Positions 1 to 8,932 of a DNA stretch of 42,218 bases are shown here, piece after piece. The notes below the pieces were generated by a model. The model saw nothing but the letters and a program-made list of their open reading frames with translations. It ran no database searches and had not been told where the DNA came from. Position 1 is the first letter of the stretch. Each line of letters opens with the position of its first letter. Origin of the DNA: Candidatus Contendobacter odensis Run_B_J11 (lineage in GTDB: Bacteria > Pseudomonadota > Gammaproteobacteria > Competibacterales > Competibacteraceae). The stretch is taken from assembly GCF_000531125.1 (NCBI RefSeq), contig NZ_CBTK010000290.1, forward strand, positions 1 to 42,218, read 5' to 3'. The translations under genes were made by a program, and so were the position numbers.

Positions 1-51
1 CCCGTGCAGGCCGTCTGATCATGAACAACCCTCACAGAAACACAATACAAG

Positions 52-77
52 GGCGGGTTAGCCAAGCGTAACCCGCC
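52..77. repeat. Intergenic palindrome, 9-bp arms
   Basis: GGCGGGTTA (52-60) is followed by an 8-nt spacer and TAACCCGCC (69-77), a perfect 9-bp inverted repeat. It resembles the dispersed intergenic palindromes of the 'GGTTACGC...GCTAACC' type found in many proteobacteria and cyanobacteria (family knowledge). No T-run follows on either strand, so a canonical Rho-independent terminator is unlikely. The stop codon of the small minus-strand ORF at 58-234 lies inside it. Confidence 0.6.
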
Positions 78-234
78 ACCTCCACGACTCTTGCCCTTGG
101 GAAGGCGGCTTACAGCGGTCACCTAACCCGCTGATTTTGTGCTGAGCAAACCGCAGCAAAAGAAACTGCATCAACTTGAGCTTGTCGGTATGCGGCAGGA
201 ATTCCACCATGGGCAAGAGTTCAGCCATAGACAT
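58..234 (-). CDS. Small hypothetical protein, possible antitoxin-like ORF
   Basis: A 58-codon minus-strand frame starts at ATG 234 (second in-frame ATG at 228). A GGGGA sequence lies about 11 nt upstream. The first ~35 residues read as a coherent amphipathic segment, MAELLPMVEFLPHTD then KLKLMQFLLLRFAQ. This resembles small proteins of about 60-90 aa built on a 'L..DKLKLMQFL' core that often sit next to toxin genes, a similarity recalled rather than searched. The last ~20 residues (rich in R, W, Q) look unlike a protein and run into the palindrome at 52-77, which supplies the stop. It may be a gene whose 3' end was replaced by repeat sequence. No toxin partner is visible; the window edge is 57 bases away. 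Confidence 0.4.
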   Translation of the reverse strand: MSMAELLPMVEFLPHTDKLKLMQFLLLRFAQHKISGLGDRCKPPSQGQESWRWRVTLG

Positions 235-270
235 CGCTATAAAATCCCCAGATAGCCAAAAAGGCCAAAG

Positions 271-759
271 TCACGGCGCAATCTTGGGCGGTTTGTCGCC
301 CCACGGCATCATCGCCACTGCCGAAAGCGAATTTTTCGGCGAGCCTTCGACCAGCTTGTCGCTATAGACCAGATACACCAAGGTATTGCGCGGCTGGTCG
401 AGGAAGCGCACCACCCGCATCTTCTTGAACAGCAGCGAGCGGCGCTCGGTGAATACTTCCTCGCCGTCCTTGAGCTTCTCCTTGACGCTAATCGGCCCTA
501 CTTGACGACAGGCGATAGAGGCATCGGAGGTGTCCTCAGCCAGCCCCAGCCCGCCTTTGACACCGCCGGTCTGCGAGCGGCTGACATAGCAGGTCACTCC
601 GGCAATTTTGGGGTCATCGAAGGCTTCAATCACAATCTTGTGATTCGGCCCCAGCCACTGGAAGGCGGTATCCACGCTGCCAACTTCCTGAGCATGAAGC
701 CCGGACGCCAACAGCCACAGGGTGCCGCCCAGCAAGCCGGTGAATAGAGTGCGTTGCAT
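271..759 (-). CDS. creA: CreA family periplasmic protein
   Basis: 162-aa protein. ATG 759 is preceded by GGAGAG with good spacing; an upstream in-frame start at 837 would add a non-signal-like extension and overlap the nuclease gene, so it was not chosen. Residues 1-23 form a signal peptide ending LHA-Q. The mature part carries the family's conserved blocks: [50 protein letters not shown] and [11 protein letters not shown], almost residue for residue as in E. coli CreA. Its biochemical role is unknown despite the 'catabolite regulation' name. It follows the secreted nuclease gene on the same strand by about 60 bases, so co-transcription is possible. Confidence 0.93.
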   Translation of the reverse strand: MQRTLFTGLLGGTLWLLASGLHAQEVGSVDTAFQWLGPNHKIVIEAFDDPKIAGVTCYVSRSQTGGVKGGLGLAEDTSDASIACRQVGPISVKEKLKDGEEVFTERRSLLFKKMRVVRFLDQPRNTLVYLVYSDKLVEGSPKNSLSAVAMMPWGDKPPKIAP

Positions 760-821
760 CAAAGTCTCTCCGTAAAGGAAATCGGGCGGGAAGATACCGC
801 TATTCAATCCGAGAACAGCCG

Positions 822-1460
822 CTACTGCCCGGCACACAAGGACTCACACGGCATCCCGTCCTTGTCGCCATCCAGTGATTTTACCCCGCAGGTGTCAAGA
901 TAAAACCGCGCCTCAGCGCACGAAGCCATTTCTCCACAGCGGTGTTTAGACCCGCATGAGTCATTCCGCGCCGCAGAAATCGCTGGTTTTGGCGCTTCGC
1001 CATGCCGCCAATCCCACGGCGGCAGCGGATTCGAATCAGCCCACAACCCGCGCCGCGCCGCTTTCGCCTCCGCTTCCAGCGTATACAGGCTCGGCGTCGT
1101 CGCATATTGGCGATACACCCACGCCATCCCGCGCCGCACCTGTTCGGCATCGAGACTCTGGCCCGCCACGAACACCACGCCAACAGTGCGCCCGTAGTCG
1201 TCGTGGGCGCGCACCTCGACAGTCACGGTCTTATTGAAGGCCAGTTGCGACAAACTCTGCTTGCTGCGCGATCCAAACGGTTGATCCTGTTCCGGCGCGT
1301 CAATTTCTGCCAGGCGGATTTTGACCCGCTGCCGGTCAGCAGTGAGCAGCGTCAAGGTATCGCCATCGGATACGCTGACAACCCGACCGGTCAAGGTTTC
1401 GGCTGTCGCTGCTCCAACCACAACCAGCGCCAGCAGCACACCTAACCCACGCAGCATCAC
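822..1460 (-). CDS. Secreted thermonuclease (SNase-like) with C-terminal excalibur domain
   Basis: 212 aa. GTG 1460 and ATG 1457 are adjacent starts behind GGGAG; either is possible. A hydrophobic signal peptide (residues 1-20, ending AATA-E) implies export. The SNase fold covers residues ~21-150: [27 protein letters not shown] (Asp/Glu/Arg active-site block), then [11 protein letters not shown] and the RRGMAWVY helix. The C-terminal ~45 residues hold spaced cysteines and a [10 protein letters not shown] motif, the calcium-binding excalibur domain often attached to surface nucleases. Predicted role is Ca-dependent hydrolysis of extracytoplasmic DNA or RNA. The call on both domains is firm; the physiological substrate is inference. 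Confidence 0.92.
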   Translation of the reverse strand: MMLRGLGVLLALVVVGAATAETLTGRVVSVSDGDTLTLLTADRQRVKIRLAEIDAPEQDQPFGSRSKQSLSQLAFNKTVTVEVRAHDDYGRTVGVVFVAGQSLDAEQVRRGMAWVYRQYATTPSLYTLEAEAKAARRGLWADSNPLPPWDWRHGEAPKPAISAARNDSCGSKHRCGEMASCAEARFYLDTCGVKSLDGDKDGMPCESLCAGQ

Positions 1461-1619
1461 GGTTATTCTCCCTAAAAGCGGCGGTCAGCACGATCAGGTC
1501 AACCAGGCTGGCAATCAGCACAAACGGCAACAGCAGAGCAGGCGGGATTCGAGAAAAGGGCGGTAGCGTTCATAAAAAGATTGCGCGACGATTGCGGAGA
1601 GTCGCAGGTGTGCGTTACT

Positions 1620-2876
1620 TCAGCGCTTCATTGAATCGAAGAATTCCTTGTTGGTCCGGGTACTTTTGAGCCGATCCAGCATGAATTCCATGGCCTGCAA
1701 CTCATCCATCGGGTGCAGCAGCTTGCGCAAAATCCACATCTTCTGAAGTTCGTCGGCATCGGTCAGCAGTTCCTCGCGGCGGGTGCCGGAACGGTTGATG
1801 TCAATGGACGGGAACACCCGTTTTTCGGAAATTCGCCGGTCGAGGTGAATTTCCAGGTTGCCGGTACCCTTGAATTCCTCGTAAATCACATCGTCCATCC
1901 GCGAGCCGGTATCGATCAGCGCGGTGGCAATGATGGTCAACGAACCGCCTTCCTCGATATTGCGAGCCGCGCCAAAGAAGCGTTTCGGTTTTTGCAGCGC
2001 ATTAGCGTCCACTCCGCCGGTCAGCACCTTGCCGGAGGCCGGCACCACCGTGTTGTAGGCCCGCGCCAGCCGGGTGATGGAATCCAGCAGAATCACTACG
2101 TCACGCTTGTGTTCGACCAGCCGCTTGGCCTTGTCCGACACCATTTCCGCCACTTGCACATGGCGGGTGGCCGGCTCGTCGAAGGTGCTGGACACCACTT
2201 CGCCGCGCACCGACCGCTGCATCTCGGTCACTTCTTCGGGGCGCTCGTCAATCAGCAATACGATCAAATAGCATTCGGGATGGTTGAGGGCGATGCTCTG
2301 GGCAATGTTCTGCAACATCATGGTCTTGCCGGCCTTGGGCGGCGACACGATCAAACCACGCTGACCCTTGCCGATGGGTGCGATCAGGTCAATCAACCGC
2401 GCCGTAATGTCCTCGGTGCTGCCGTTGCCGCGCTCCAGCGTCATCCGGCTGTTGGCGTGCAGCGGGGTGAGATTCTCAAACAGCACTTTGTTCTTGGAAG
2501 CTTCCGGCGGCTCGAAATTGATGTCGCCGACCTTGAGCAGGGCGAAATAGCGTTCACCTTCCTTGGGCGGGCGAATTTTGCCGTTGACGGTATCGCCGGT
2601 GCGCAGGTTGAAACGGCGGATCTGGCTGGGCGAAACGTAGATATCGTCGGGACCGGCCAGATAGGAACTGTCGGCAGAGCGCAGGAAGCCAAAGCCATCC
2701 TGCAGGATTTCCAGCACACCATCGCCGGAGATGTCCTCGCCACTTTTGGCCAGCGCTTTGAGGATGGCGAAGATCACATCCTGCTTGCGGGACCGCGCCA
2801 TGCCTTCGAGTTTCAGCTCCTGGGCAATGGCGATCAGATCGGCGGCGGATTTCTTCTTGAGTTCAGTCAGATTCAT
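1620..2876 (-). CDS. rho: Transcription termination factor Rho
   Basis: 418 aa, almost identical in length to E. coli Rho (419). The N-terminal helical domain ([14 protein letters not shown]) is followed by the cold-shock-like RNA-binding domain with GFGFLRS and [16 protein letters not shown]. The RecA-type motor has Walker A SPPKAGKT at about residue 178-185, the Q-loop/R-loop region, [15 protein letters not shown], and the arginine-finger region [17 protein letters not shown]. It is a hexameric ATP-dependent RNA translocase. The gene sits next to trxA, as in enteric bacteria, but a terminator hairpin and a promoter-like pair between the two suggest separate transcription. No strong Shine-Dalgarno precedes ATG 2876. 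Confidence 0.99.
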   Translation of the reverse strand: MNLTELKKKSAADLIAIAQELKLEGMARSRKQDVIFAILKALAKSGEDISGDGVLEILQDGFGFLRSADSSYLAGPDDIYVSPSQIRRFNLRTGDTVNGKIRPPKEGERYFALLKVGDINFEPPEASKNKVLFENLTPLHANSRMTLERGNGSTEDITARLIDLIAPIGKGQRGLIVSPPKAGKTMMLQNIAQSIALNHPECYLIVLLIDERPEEVTEMQRSVRGEVVSSTFDEPATRHVQVAEMVSDKAKRLVEHKRDVVILLDSITRLARAYNTVVPASGKVLTGGVDANALQKPKRFFGAARNIEEGGSLTIIATALIDTGSRMDDVIYEEFKGTGNLEIHLDRRISEKRVFPSIDINRSGTRREELLTDADELQKMWILRKLLHPMDELQAMEFMLDRLKSTRTNKEFFDSMKR

Positions 2877-2997
2877 GGACGAAACAGGCTCAGGGCGGCG
2901 GGCGCGACGGAAAGGCGCTCGTGGGGAGGAGTGAATGGCAGGGCTCCTGGGTGGGGGCCGAACCGGACAGGCGGAACGGTGCGGGGAACAAAATGGA
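2877..2997 (-). promoter_or_regulatory. C-rich rho leader, candidate rut/autoregulation region
   Basis: The minus-strand 5' leader of rho is visibly C-rich and G-poor over about 120 nt, with pyrimidine tracts such as CCCCCACCC and CTCCTCCCC and little obvious stem structure. That composition is what Rho prefers for loading, and rho autoregulation by premature termination in its leader is established in E. coli. Inference from composition only. Confidence 0.4.
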
Positions 2998-3025
2998 ATT
3001 TTAGAGGTCGCGGCCTAGCAACTAA
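2998..3025 (-). promoter_or_regulatory. Candidate sigma-70 promoter of rho
   Basis: On the minus strand TTAGTT (3025-3020) and TAAAAT (3003-2998) are separated by 16 nt, directly downstream of the trxA terminator and ~120 nt ahead of the rho start. The -35 match is moderate. Confidence 0.35.
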
Positions 3026-3037
3026 CCTAGCACGGAC

Positions 3038-3070
3038 GTAAAACGGCGTCTACCTTGAAGCGGACGCCGT
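3038..3070 (-). terminator. Rho-independent terminator of trxA
   Basis: Just after the trxA stop the minus strand carries ACGGCGTC, a 12-nt loop, then GACGCCGT (8-bp perfect stem, 3070-3063 with 3050-3043), continuing into TTTTACG. The stem, the T-run and the position 11 bases after the stop codon fit an intrinsic terminator. Confidence 0.7.
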
Positions 3071-3080
3071 GGGTAAGACT

Positions 3081-3410
3081 TCAGCTCAGGCCGCTGTCCA
3101 GAAAGGCGATCAACTGTGACTTGGATACAGCGCCCACCTTGGTCGCTTCAACCGTACCATTACGGAACAGCATCAGAGTGGGAATGCCACGGATGCCGTA
3201 CTGGGGGGGCGTATTCTGGTTTTCATCCACGTTCAGCTTGCAGATCTTGATGCGCCCTGCGTAATGAGTTGCGAGTTCGTCCAGGATCGGCGCAATCATC
3301 CGGCACGGCCCGCACCATTCAGCCCAGTAATCCACCAACACCGGCTGTTCGGCCTTGAGTACCTCCGCCTCAAAAGTGGCATCGGTGATATGCACAATTT
3401 GCTCGCTCAC
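3081..3410 (-). CDS. trxA: Thioredoxin 1
   Basis: 109-aa thioredoxin. GTG 3410 was chosen because it gives the family N-terminus [17 protein letters not shown] and has GGAG 10 nt upstream; the longer open frame to 3557 adds a non-homologous extension. The redox centre WAEWCGPC at about residues 29-36 is intact, as are the buried Asp (VDYW), the cis-proline block [11 protein letters not shown] and the C-terminal helix [10 protein letters not shown]. It is a cytoplasmic dithiol-disulfide reductant for ribonucleotide reductase, methionine sulfoxide reductase and others. It is divergent from rhlB and is followed by its own hairpin terminator before rho. Confidence 0.98.
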   Translation of the reverse strand: MSEQIVHITDATFEAEVLKAEQPVLVDYWAEWCGPCRMIAPILDELATHYAGRIKICKLNVDENQNTPPQYGIRGIPTLMLFRNGTVEATKVGAVSKSQLIAFLDSGLS

Positions 3411-3681
3411 GGATAGAGTTCTCCAATTCGGAATCGGGAGGCGGTTCGCCAAAATGCAATGATTCGGGAAATACGGCGCCAGCCATCGTGGCGCGTTCCA
3501 GCAGCTAACGGGATATTTACGACGGGGGCAACCGCGAAAATCAGCGGCGCACAGCATTCAATGACGGATATTGTGGCAAAATAATCAATCGGGGCACAAA
3601 TTCTTTCGATGTATTCCAGCCCAAATCGGGCACTCGCGCAAGCCCCCAACCCTGCTCACCCGGGAATAATCACCAAAAATC
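3411..3681. promoter_or_regulatory. Divergent trxA/rhlB control region
   Basis: This 271-base gap separates divergent trxA and rhlB and must hold both promoters; no confident -35/-10 pair was picked. In the trxA leader, GCGCCA (3476-3481) and TGGCGC (3489-3494) form a 6-bp hairpin with a 7-nt loop. Short ORFs here lack coding character. The start of rhlB lacks a strong ribosome-binding site. Confidence 0.5.
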
Positions 3682-4950
3682 ATGCAAACCGATCATCTGA
3701 CCCATGTCCTATTTTCCTCACTTGGTCTAAGCGAATCGCTGCTGGAAAGCCTGGCGGATGCTGGCTTCGTCCATTGTACGCCGATTCAGGCTGCTACCTT
3801 GCCTCTGGCGCTTAAAGGCCAGGATATCGCTGGCCAGGCCCAAACCGGCACCGGTAAAACAGCCGCTTTTCTGCTGGCTGCTCTGCATCATTTGATGGAA
3901 ACCCCCATCGCCGAAGGCACGGTCGGTCCCTGGGCTATCGTCATCGCGCCCACCCGTGAGCTGGCGGTGCAAATCCACCGCGACGCCGAATTAATCGGTC
4001 GCTACACTGGCCTTAAGTTCGCCGCAGTGTTCGGCGGCACCGGCTACGAATCCCAGCGTCGCCAACTTGAAGCCGGCGTGGACGTACTCATCGGTACGCC
4101 CGGACGCCTGATTGATTACTACAAACAGGGCATCTACACCCTGAATGGGATTGAGGTGGTGGTGCTGGATGAGGCCGACCGAATGTTCGATCTCGGTTTC
4201 ATCACCGATATCCGCTATCTGCTGCGCAAGATGCCGGCGCCCGGCCAGCGCATTAACATGCTGTTCTCGGCCACTCTGAGCAACCGGGTGATGGAACTGG
4301 CCTACGAACACATGAACAACCCCCAGGTGATTCGAATCGAGGCCGAGCACGTCACCGCCGACAAGGTGCGCCAGGTGCTGTATCACGTCTCCGCTCACGA
4401 CAAAATATCACTTCTGCTCGGGTTACTGCGCCAGCAGAAACCCAAACGCACCATGGTTTTCGTCAACACCAAACGGGCGGCGGATCAGGTGACCGGTTAT
4501 CTGCTCGGCAACGGCTATGAAGCCGGGGTATTGTCGGGCGACATCCCTCAGAACAAGCGCTTGCAATTGCTGGAAGCGTTTCAACGGGGCGAACTGCCAA
4601 TTTTGGTCGCGACCGAGGTGGCGGCGCGAGGTCTGCATATCGCCGATGTCACCCACGTTATCAACTTCGATCTGCCGCAGGATCAGGAAGATTACGTTCA
4701 CCGCATCGGGCGCACGGCCCGGATTGGCGCCAGCGGCGACGCCATCAGCTTCGCCTGCGAGCAGTACGTCTACTCGCTACCGGATATTGAAAATTTCATT
4801 GGTCAGAAAATTCCGGTATTGCCAATTACTGAGGATCTGCTGGTGGAATACAAGCCGCCCAAACGACTGGATCGTCCGCGTCCGCCACTGGCTGGCGGTG
4901 ATCGCCACCGGGGTCGTGCGCCGCAACGTCGCCCCACCCACCGGACCTGA
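3682..4950 (+). CDS. rhlB: DEAD-box ATP-dependent RNA helicase RhlB
   Basis: 422 aa. Motifs run in order: Q-motif region CTPIQ (32-36), AQTGTGKT (53-60), PTREL (90-94), TPGR (139-142), DEAD (163-166), SAT (196-198), then in the second RecA domain VFVNTK, TEVAARGLHI, DQEDYVHRIGRTAR. The C-terminus after ~395 is a basic proline/arginine tail (PKRLDRPRPP, HRGRAPQRR), as in RhlB, where such a tail binds RNA and RNase E. It unwinds structured mRNA for the degradosome. Its place opposite trxA and near rho reproduces the E. coli neighbourhood, which supports RhlB over RhlE or SrmB. Confidence 0.95.
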   Translation: MQTDHLTHVLFSSLGLSESLLESLADAGFVHCTPIQAATLPLALKGQDIAGQAQTGTGKTAAFLLAALHHLMETPIAEGTVGPWAIVIAPTRELAVQIHRDAELIGRYTGLKFAAVFGGTGYESQRRQLEAGVDVLIGTPGRLIDYYKQGIYTLNGIEVVVLDEADRMFDLGFITDIRYLLRKMPAPGQRINMLFSATLSNRVMELAYEHMNNPQVIRIEAEHVTADKVRQVLYHVSAHDKISLLLGLLRQQKPKRTMVFVNTKRAADQVTGYLLGNGYEAGVLSGDIPQNKRLQLLEAFQRGELPILVATEVAARGLHIADVTHVINFDLPQDQEDYVHRIGRTARIGASGDAISFACEQYVYSLPDIENFIGQKIPVLPITEDLLVEYKPPKRLDRPRPPLAGGDRHRGRAPQRRPTHRT

Positions 4951-4957
4951 GCCGGCT

Positions 4958-4972
4958 TTGCGCGTAGCGCAA
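4958..4972. terminator. Short hairpin after rhlB
   Basis: TTGCGC-GTA-GCGCAA forms a 6-bp stem with a 3-nt loop, starting 8 bases after the rhlB stop. No T-run follows on either strand, so it could be a Rho-type 3' hairpin or mRNA stabiliser rather than an intrinsic terminator. Confidence 0.25.
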
Positions 4973-5063
4973 CCGTGATCGCCAGCCCCTCATGCCAAGC
5001 CGCAGCAGTCACGCGACAACGGTTAATTGAGGCTGTGAAACCAAGGGGTATGAGGTTAACACG

Positions 5064-6254
5064 ATGGAATTGAAAGACTATCTGTTACTGCTGGCTCGCC
5101 GGGATGGATCGGACATCTACCTCAGTACTGGAGCGCCCCCTTGCGGCAAGTTTCAGGGGGTACTGCGGGCGCTGGACAAGGATCCGTTGCTGCCAGGCCG
5201 GGTCAAGCAGATCGCCTATTCAGTGATGGATCCGGCGCAGACCGCCGAATTCGAGAAGACGTTGGAGATGAATCTGGCGATCAGCGAGACCGGGATCGGG
5301 CGGTTCCGAATTAATATCTTCAAGCAACGCGGTGAACTCTCGATGGTGATCCGCAATATCAAGACCGACATCCCCAGCGTCGCCGATCTGGGTCTGCCAC
5401 CGATCCTAACCGAGGTGATCATGTCCAAGCGCGGACTGATCCTGTTCGTCGGCGGCACCGGATCGGGCAAATCCACTTCGCTGGCGGCGCTGATTGACCA
5501 CCGCAACAGTAACAGTGGTGGCCACATCATCACCATCGAAGATCCTATCGAGTTCGTCCATCACCACAAACGCTCGATCATCAATCAGCGTGAGGTCGGG
5601 GTAGACACGCTCAGCTACGCCGACGCACTGAAGAACACGCTACGGCAGGCGCCGGATGTGATCCTGATCGGCGAAATCCGCGACCGCGAAACCATGGAAC
5701 ACGCGCTGGCTTTTGCCGAAACCGGTCATCTGGCCATCTCCACCCTGCACGCCAACAGCGCCAATCAAGCGCTGGACCGCATCATCAACTTCTTCCCGGA
5801 AGAGCGGCGCCCGCAACTACAGATCGACCTGTCAACCAATCTGCGCGCCTTCGTGTCACAACGGCTGATCCCAACGGTGGACGGCAAACGGGCCGCCGCT
5901 ATCGAGATTCTGCTGAACTCGCCGATGGTGGAGATGCTGATCAAGCGTGGTGAGGTGGGCAGTATCAAGGAAGTGATGGAGAAGTCTGCCGGACTGGGGA
6001 TGCGGACCTTCGATCAAGCCCTGTTTGAACTGTATCAGGCCGGACGGATCGGCTATGAGGAGGCGATCAAGAATGCCGATTCCGCCAATAATCTGCGATT
6101 GCGGATCAACTTGGGCGGGCAATCGCCACGCCCGGAAGGCGGCGGCGGAGCAACCTTGACGCTGGAGACGATTGAGGAGCCGGCTGAGAAAGAACCCGCT
6201 GCCGGTGCGTCGCCGGTCGCCGGTCGCCCGATGCCGCGTCCGGGTGGGAGTTAA
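5064..6254 (+). CDS. pilU: Type IV pilus retraction ATPase, PilU-like
   Basis: 396 aa of the PilT/PilU branch of secretion ATPases. An N-terminal PAS-like domain (DYLLLLARRDGSDIYLSTG) is followed by Walker A GGTGSGKS (130-137), Asp-box ITIEDPIEFVH, Walker B ILIGEIRDRETM, and His-box HLAISTLHANSA. The AIRNLIRE-type motif of PilT is replaced by VEMLIKRGEVGSIKE, which together with the length beyond ~345 aa favours PilU over PilT. It would power or assist pilus retraction at the cytoplasmic base. No pilT or other pilus gene is in the window. The Pro/Gly-rich tail after residue ~355 is low complexity. The downstream HAD gene starts one base after its stop. Confidence 0.88.
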   Translation: MELKDYLLLLARRDGSDIYLSTGAPPCGKFQGVLRALDKDPLLPGRVKQIAYSVMDPAQTAEFEKTLEMNLAISETGIGRFRINIFKQRGELSMVIRNIKTDIPSVADLGLPPILTEVIMSKRGLILFVGGTGSGKSTSLAALIDHRNSNSGGHIITIEDPIEFVHHHKRSIINQREVGVDTLSYADALKNTLRQAPDVILIGEIRDRETMEHALAFAETGHLAISTLHANSANQALDRIINFFPEERRPQLQIDLSTNLRAFVSQRLIPTVDGKRAAAIEILLNSPMVEMLIKRGEVGSIKEVMEKSAGLGMRTFDQALFELYQAGRIGYEEAIKNADSANNLRLRINLGGQSPRPEGGGGATLTLETIEEPAEKEPAAGASPVAGRPMPRPGGS

Positions 6255-6255
6255 G

Positions 6256-6864
6256 GTGAACGCCGCTGCTCGTTTGACAACCCTGTTGGTTCCCACCGAG
6301 GTGAGGGGCTTGATCTTCGACTGCGACGGCACCTTGGCCGATACCTTGCCGCTGCATTATGCGGCGTGGGAGGAGACCTTTGCGACGCTGGGGCTGCATT
6401 GCCCGCTGGAATTTCTGCTTCGACACAACGGCAAGCCTACTGATCGGATTGTCACCCTGTACAACGCCGAATTTGATCAGCAGATCGATATTCATCAATT
6501 CACGGCGGATAAGGAACGCCGGACCTATGCCCGACTCGACCGGGCGCAGCCCTTGGAGCCGGTGGCGACGCTGGCGCGGCGCTATCACGGCCGCCTGCCG
6601 ATGGCCGTGGTTTCAGGCAGTAACCGCGCCAACGTGGAGCGGACGTTGAAGACCATCGGTCTGCGCGAGTTATTTCCGGTGGTGCTGACCGCCGACGATG
6701 GTTTGCCACCCAAACCGGCTCCGGATTTGTTTCTGGAAGCGGCTCGTCGGTTGGGAGTGGACCCACGGGATTGTCAGGTGTTCGAGGATGCCGACGCCGG
6801 TCTGGAAGCCGCTCGTTGCGCTGGAATGCTGGCCACCGATGTGCGTTCAGTGTTGGGACTGTGA
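6256..6864 (+). CDS. HAD-superfamily phosphatase, YqaB/beta-phosphoglucomutase-like
   Basis: 202 aa from GTG 6256, which has GGGAG about 5 nt upstream and begins just after the pilU stop; the open frame extends back into pilU but without homology. HAD motif I IFDCDGTLADT carries the nucleophile and acid/base aspartates. Motif II VVSGSNRAN, motif III Lys in KPAPDLFLEAARRLGV and motif IV VFEDADAGLEAA are intact. The sequence around the cap and motif II (YHGRLPMAV) closely follows E. coli YqaB, a fructose-1-phosphatase, so a small phosphorylated sugar is the likely substrate. The specificity call is inference. It probably shares a transcript with pilU. Confidence 0.85.
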   Translation: MNAAARLTTLLVPTEVRGLIFDCDGTLADTLPLHYAAWEETFATLGLHCPLEFLLRHNGKPTDRIVTLYNAEFDQQIDIHQFTADKERRTYARLDRAQPLEPVATLARRYHGRLPMAVVSGSNRANVERTLKTIGLRELFPVVLTADDGLPPKPAPDLFLEAARRLGVDPRDCQVFEDADAGLEAARCAGMLATDVRSVLGL

Positions 6865-6877
6865 TAGATCTCAAGCC

Positions 6878-8920
6878 ATGCTCGAACCTCTTCCGCCGCG
6901 CCCCCGCCTTTTCGGCCTCAAGCGCCAATTTTTGCTGCTACTGGCCGGGGTTTATGTGCTGACCGGCACGGTAGCGCTGGGGCTATTCGGCTGGGGCATC
7001 CACCGCGTGACCCGGCAATTGGGCGAGGAATTCGCTGCCCAATACGCGCTGCGACAGAAAGACCGCATTCTGGCGCCGATTCAACGCGAACTGGCCCTGG
7101 CCCGCACGCTGACCGATTCGCCGCTGCTCCAACGCTGGGTGCGCGACGAAAACAATCCTGATCTTAAGGCCGCTGCCTTGGCGGAGTTGGAAAGCTACCG
7201 CCGTCATTTTGCTGACCGCAGTTACTTTGTCGCTATTGATTCGTCCAAACACTTCTACTTCAACGACGCCGCCAACGCTTATCAAGGTCGGGAACTCGGT
7301 CATACCCTTGATCCTAATCTGCCCAGCGATTCCTGGTACTTTGCCACGCTGGCGCAGTCGGCAGATTTCGTGCTGAACATCAATTACGACGTGCCTCTCA
7401 ATATCAATAAGCTCTGGTTTAATGTCGTCATTCGGGATGGCGCTGAACAACTGGGGGTAGGCGGGACCGGGCTGGAGTTGGACCGCTTTATCAAGGCGGT
7501 ACTCAGCGAGGATCGCCAAGGAGTGCAAACCCTGTTACTGGATCGGGCGGGCGCGATTAAGGCACATCATCAGCGCGCCTACATTGATTTCAATACCGTA
7601 GCCAAGCCTGAAGCGGAACGCAGCACCCTGTATCGGTTGCTGACGACGCCACAAGAGCAAGATTTACTGCGCGCCCAACTGGAACGGCTTAGCACCGGTC
7701 AAATCGCGGTTGCGGTGCTGCCATTGACAGTCGAGGGAAAACCGCATCTGGTCGCTATTGCCTATCTTCAGGAAATTCAATGGTTCGCGGTGGCTCTGGT
7801 GGATATTGCCGATATTTACCGTTTTGGACGGTTTGCGCCATTTGCGGCGCTGTTGGCCTTGTCGCTGCTGGCGCTGGCGGGCGCAGTAACGGTGCTGCTT
7901 AACCGGCTGGTACTCAATCCGCTGGCCCAGTTGCATCATTCCACTCAAGCCATTGCCGCCGGTGATTACAGGCCATTGGCTGTGGTGGAGACCCATAATG
8001 AGATTGGGGAATTGACCAGCGCGTTTAACGACATGGCGCGAACGGTGCGGCAACACACTGATCATCTGGAGCAGCGAGTCGCAGAGCGCACCCGCGAACT
8101 CGATCAGGCCAACGGACAACTGGCGGAAGCGCACCGCCAGGTTCTCGACAGCATTCAATACGCCCAATTGCTCCAGCAGGCGATTCTGCCCCTGCCGGAA
8201 TTATTGGCGCGGGCGCTGGGCGAACATTTTGTCATCTGGCGACCCCGCAATCTGGTCGGCGGCGATTTCTACTATTGCCAAGCGGATGAGCGAGGCTGTC
8301 TGTTAGTGGTCGCGGACTGCACCGGTCATGGGGTGCCCGGCGCGTTTATGACCATGGCGGTTAATTCGGTGTTGAACCATATCACCGGCACTTGCGGGAT
8401 TGACGATCCAGCCCGTCTCTTGCAAGCGGTTAACCGGCTGTTGCGCGCCACCTTGCGGCAGGACGAGATGGGCGAGGGTTTCGAGAATGGTCTGGATGCC
8501 GGCGTGTGCTATTGGTCCTGGTCGGCGTCGAGCCTGATCTTCGCTGGGGCGCGGCTGGATTTGTACTATCGGGATGCCGACGGCGCCGTTGCAGTCCTTC
8601 GCGGTGACGGGTGTAGTGTGGGCTATCGGCGTTCCAACCCGGACTGGACCTTTGTGAGTCACGCCGTCGAAAGGGCGCCGGGTCGGGTTTTCTATCTGAT
8701 CACCGATGGCCTGCTGGATCAGTCCGGCGGGCCGAAGGGTTATGGTTTTGGACGCCAACGCTTTCTGGCGTTTTTGCAGCAACAGGGCCATCTGCCGCTG
8801 GCTGCGCAGCAGATAGCGCTGGAACAGACGCTAGCGAACTGGCAGGGCGAACAATCGCAGCGCGATGATATGACCGTAATCGGTTTTCGTCCCGTGCTGG
8901 AACCACCCCTCTCACCTTGA
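6878..8920 (+). CDS. siaA: SiaA-type membrane PP2C phosphatase with HAMP domain
   Basis: 680 aa from ATG 6878, 14 bases after the HAD stop, with no clear Shine-Dalgarno. TM helix at ~16-40, an extracytoplasmic sensor (Cache-like, ~45-310), TM at ~315-343, HAMP (~343-398), a coiled coil (VAERTRELDQANGQLAEAHRQ) and a C-terminal PP2C/SpoIIE domain from ~450. The phosphatase metal-binding blocks GGDFYY, VVADCTGHGVPGAFMT and the final QRDDMTVIGF are intact. In Pseudomonas aeruginosa SiaA dephosphorylates SiaC and is opposed by kinase SiaB, setting SiaD diguanylate cyclase activity and aggregation or biofilm formation. Gene order and domain structure here match that system. Confidence 0.9.
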   Translation: MLEPLPPRPRLFGLKRQFLLLLAGVYVLTGTVALGLFGWGIHRVTRQLGEEFAAQYALRQKDRILAPIQRELALARTLTDSPLLQRWVRDENNPDLKAAALAELESYRRHFADRSYFVAIDSSKHFYFNDAANAYQGRELGHTLDPNLPSDSWYFATLAQSADFVLNINYDVPLNINKLWFNVVIRDGAEQLGVGGTGLELDRFIKAVLSEDRQGVQTLLLDRAGAIKAHHQRAYIDFNTVAKPEAERSTLYRLLTTPQEQDLLRAQLERLSTGQIAVAVLPLTVEGKPHLVAIAYLQEIQWFAVALVDIADIYRFGRFAPFAALLALSLLALAGAVTVLLNRLVLNPLAQLHHSTQAIAAGDYRPLAVVETHNEIGELTSAFNDMARTVRQHTDHLEQRVAERTRELDQANGQLAEAHRQVLDSIQYAQLLQQAILPLPELLARALGEHFVIWRPRNLVGGDFYYCQADERGCLLVVADCTGHGVPGAFMTMAVNSVLNHITGTCGIDDPARLLQAVNRLLRATLRQDEMGEGFENGLDAGVCYWSWSASSLIFAGARLDLYYRDADGAVAVLRGDGCSVGYRRSNPDWTFVSHAVERAPGRVFYLITDGLLDQSGGPKGYGFGRQRFLAFLQQQGHLPLAAQQIALEQTLANWQGEQSQRDDMTVIGFRPVLEPPLSP

Positions 8921-8932
8921 GGAGTATGAACC

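Noticed and set aside
1461-1620. Open minus frame with a hydrophobic segment (LLLPFVLIASLVDLIVL) between rho and the nuclease gene
   Set aside because: It begins just after a stop without an ATG/GTG plus ribosome-binding site, and runs into the nuclease gene in another frame; not enough to call a gene.
1713-3041. 442-aa plus-strand ORF opposite rho
   Set aside because: Antisense shadow of rho with His/Gln/Gly-rich composition; no domain recognised.
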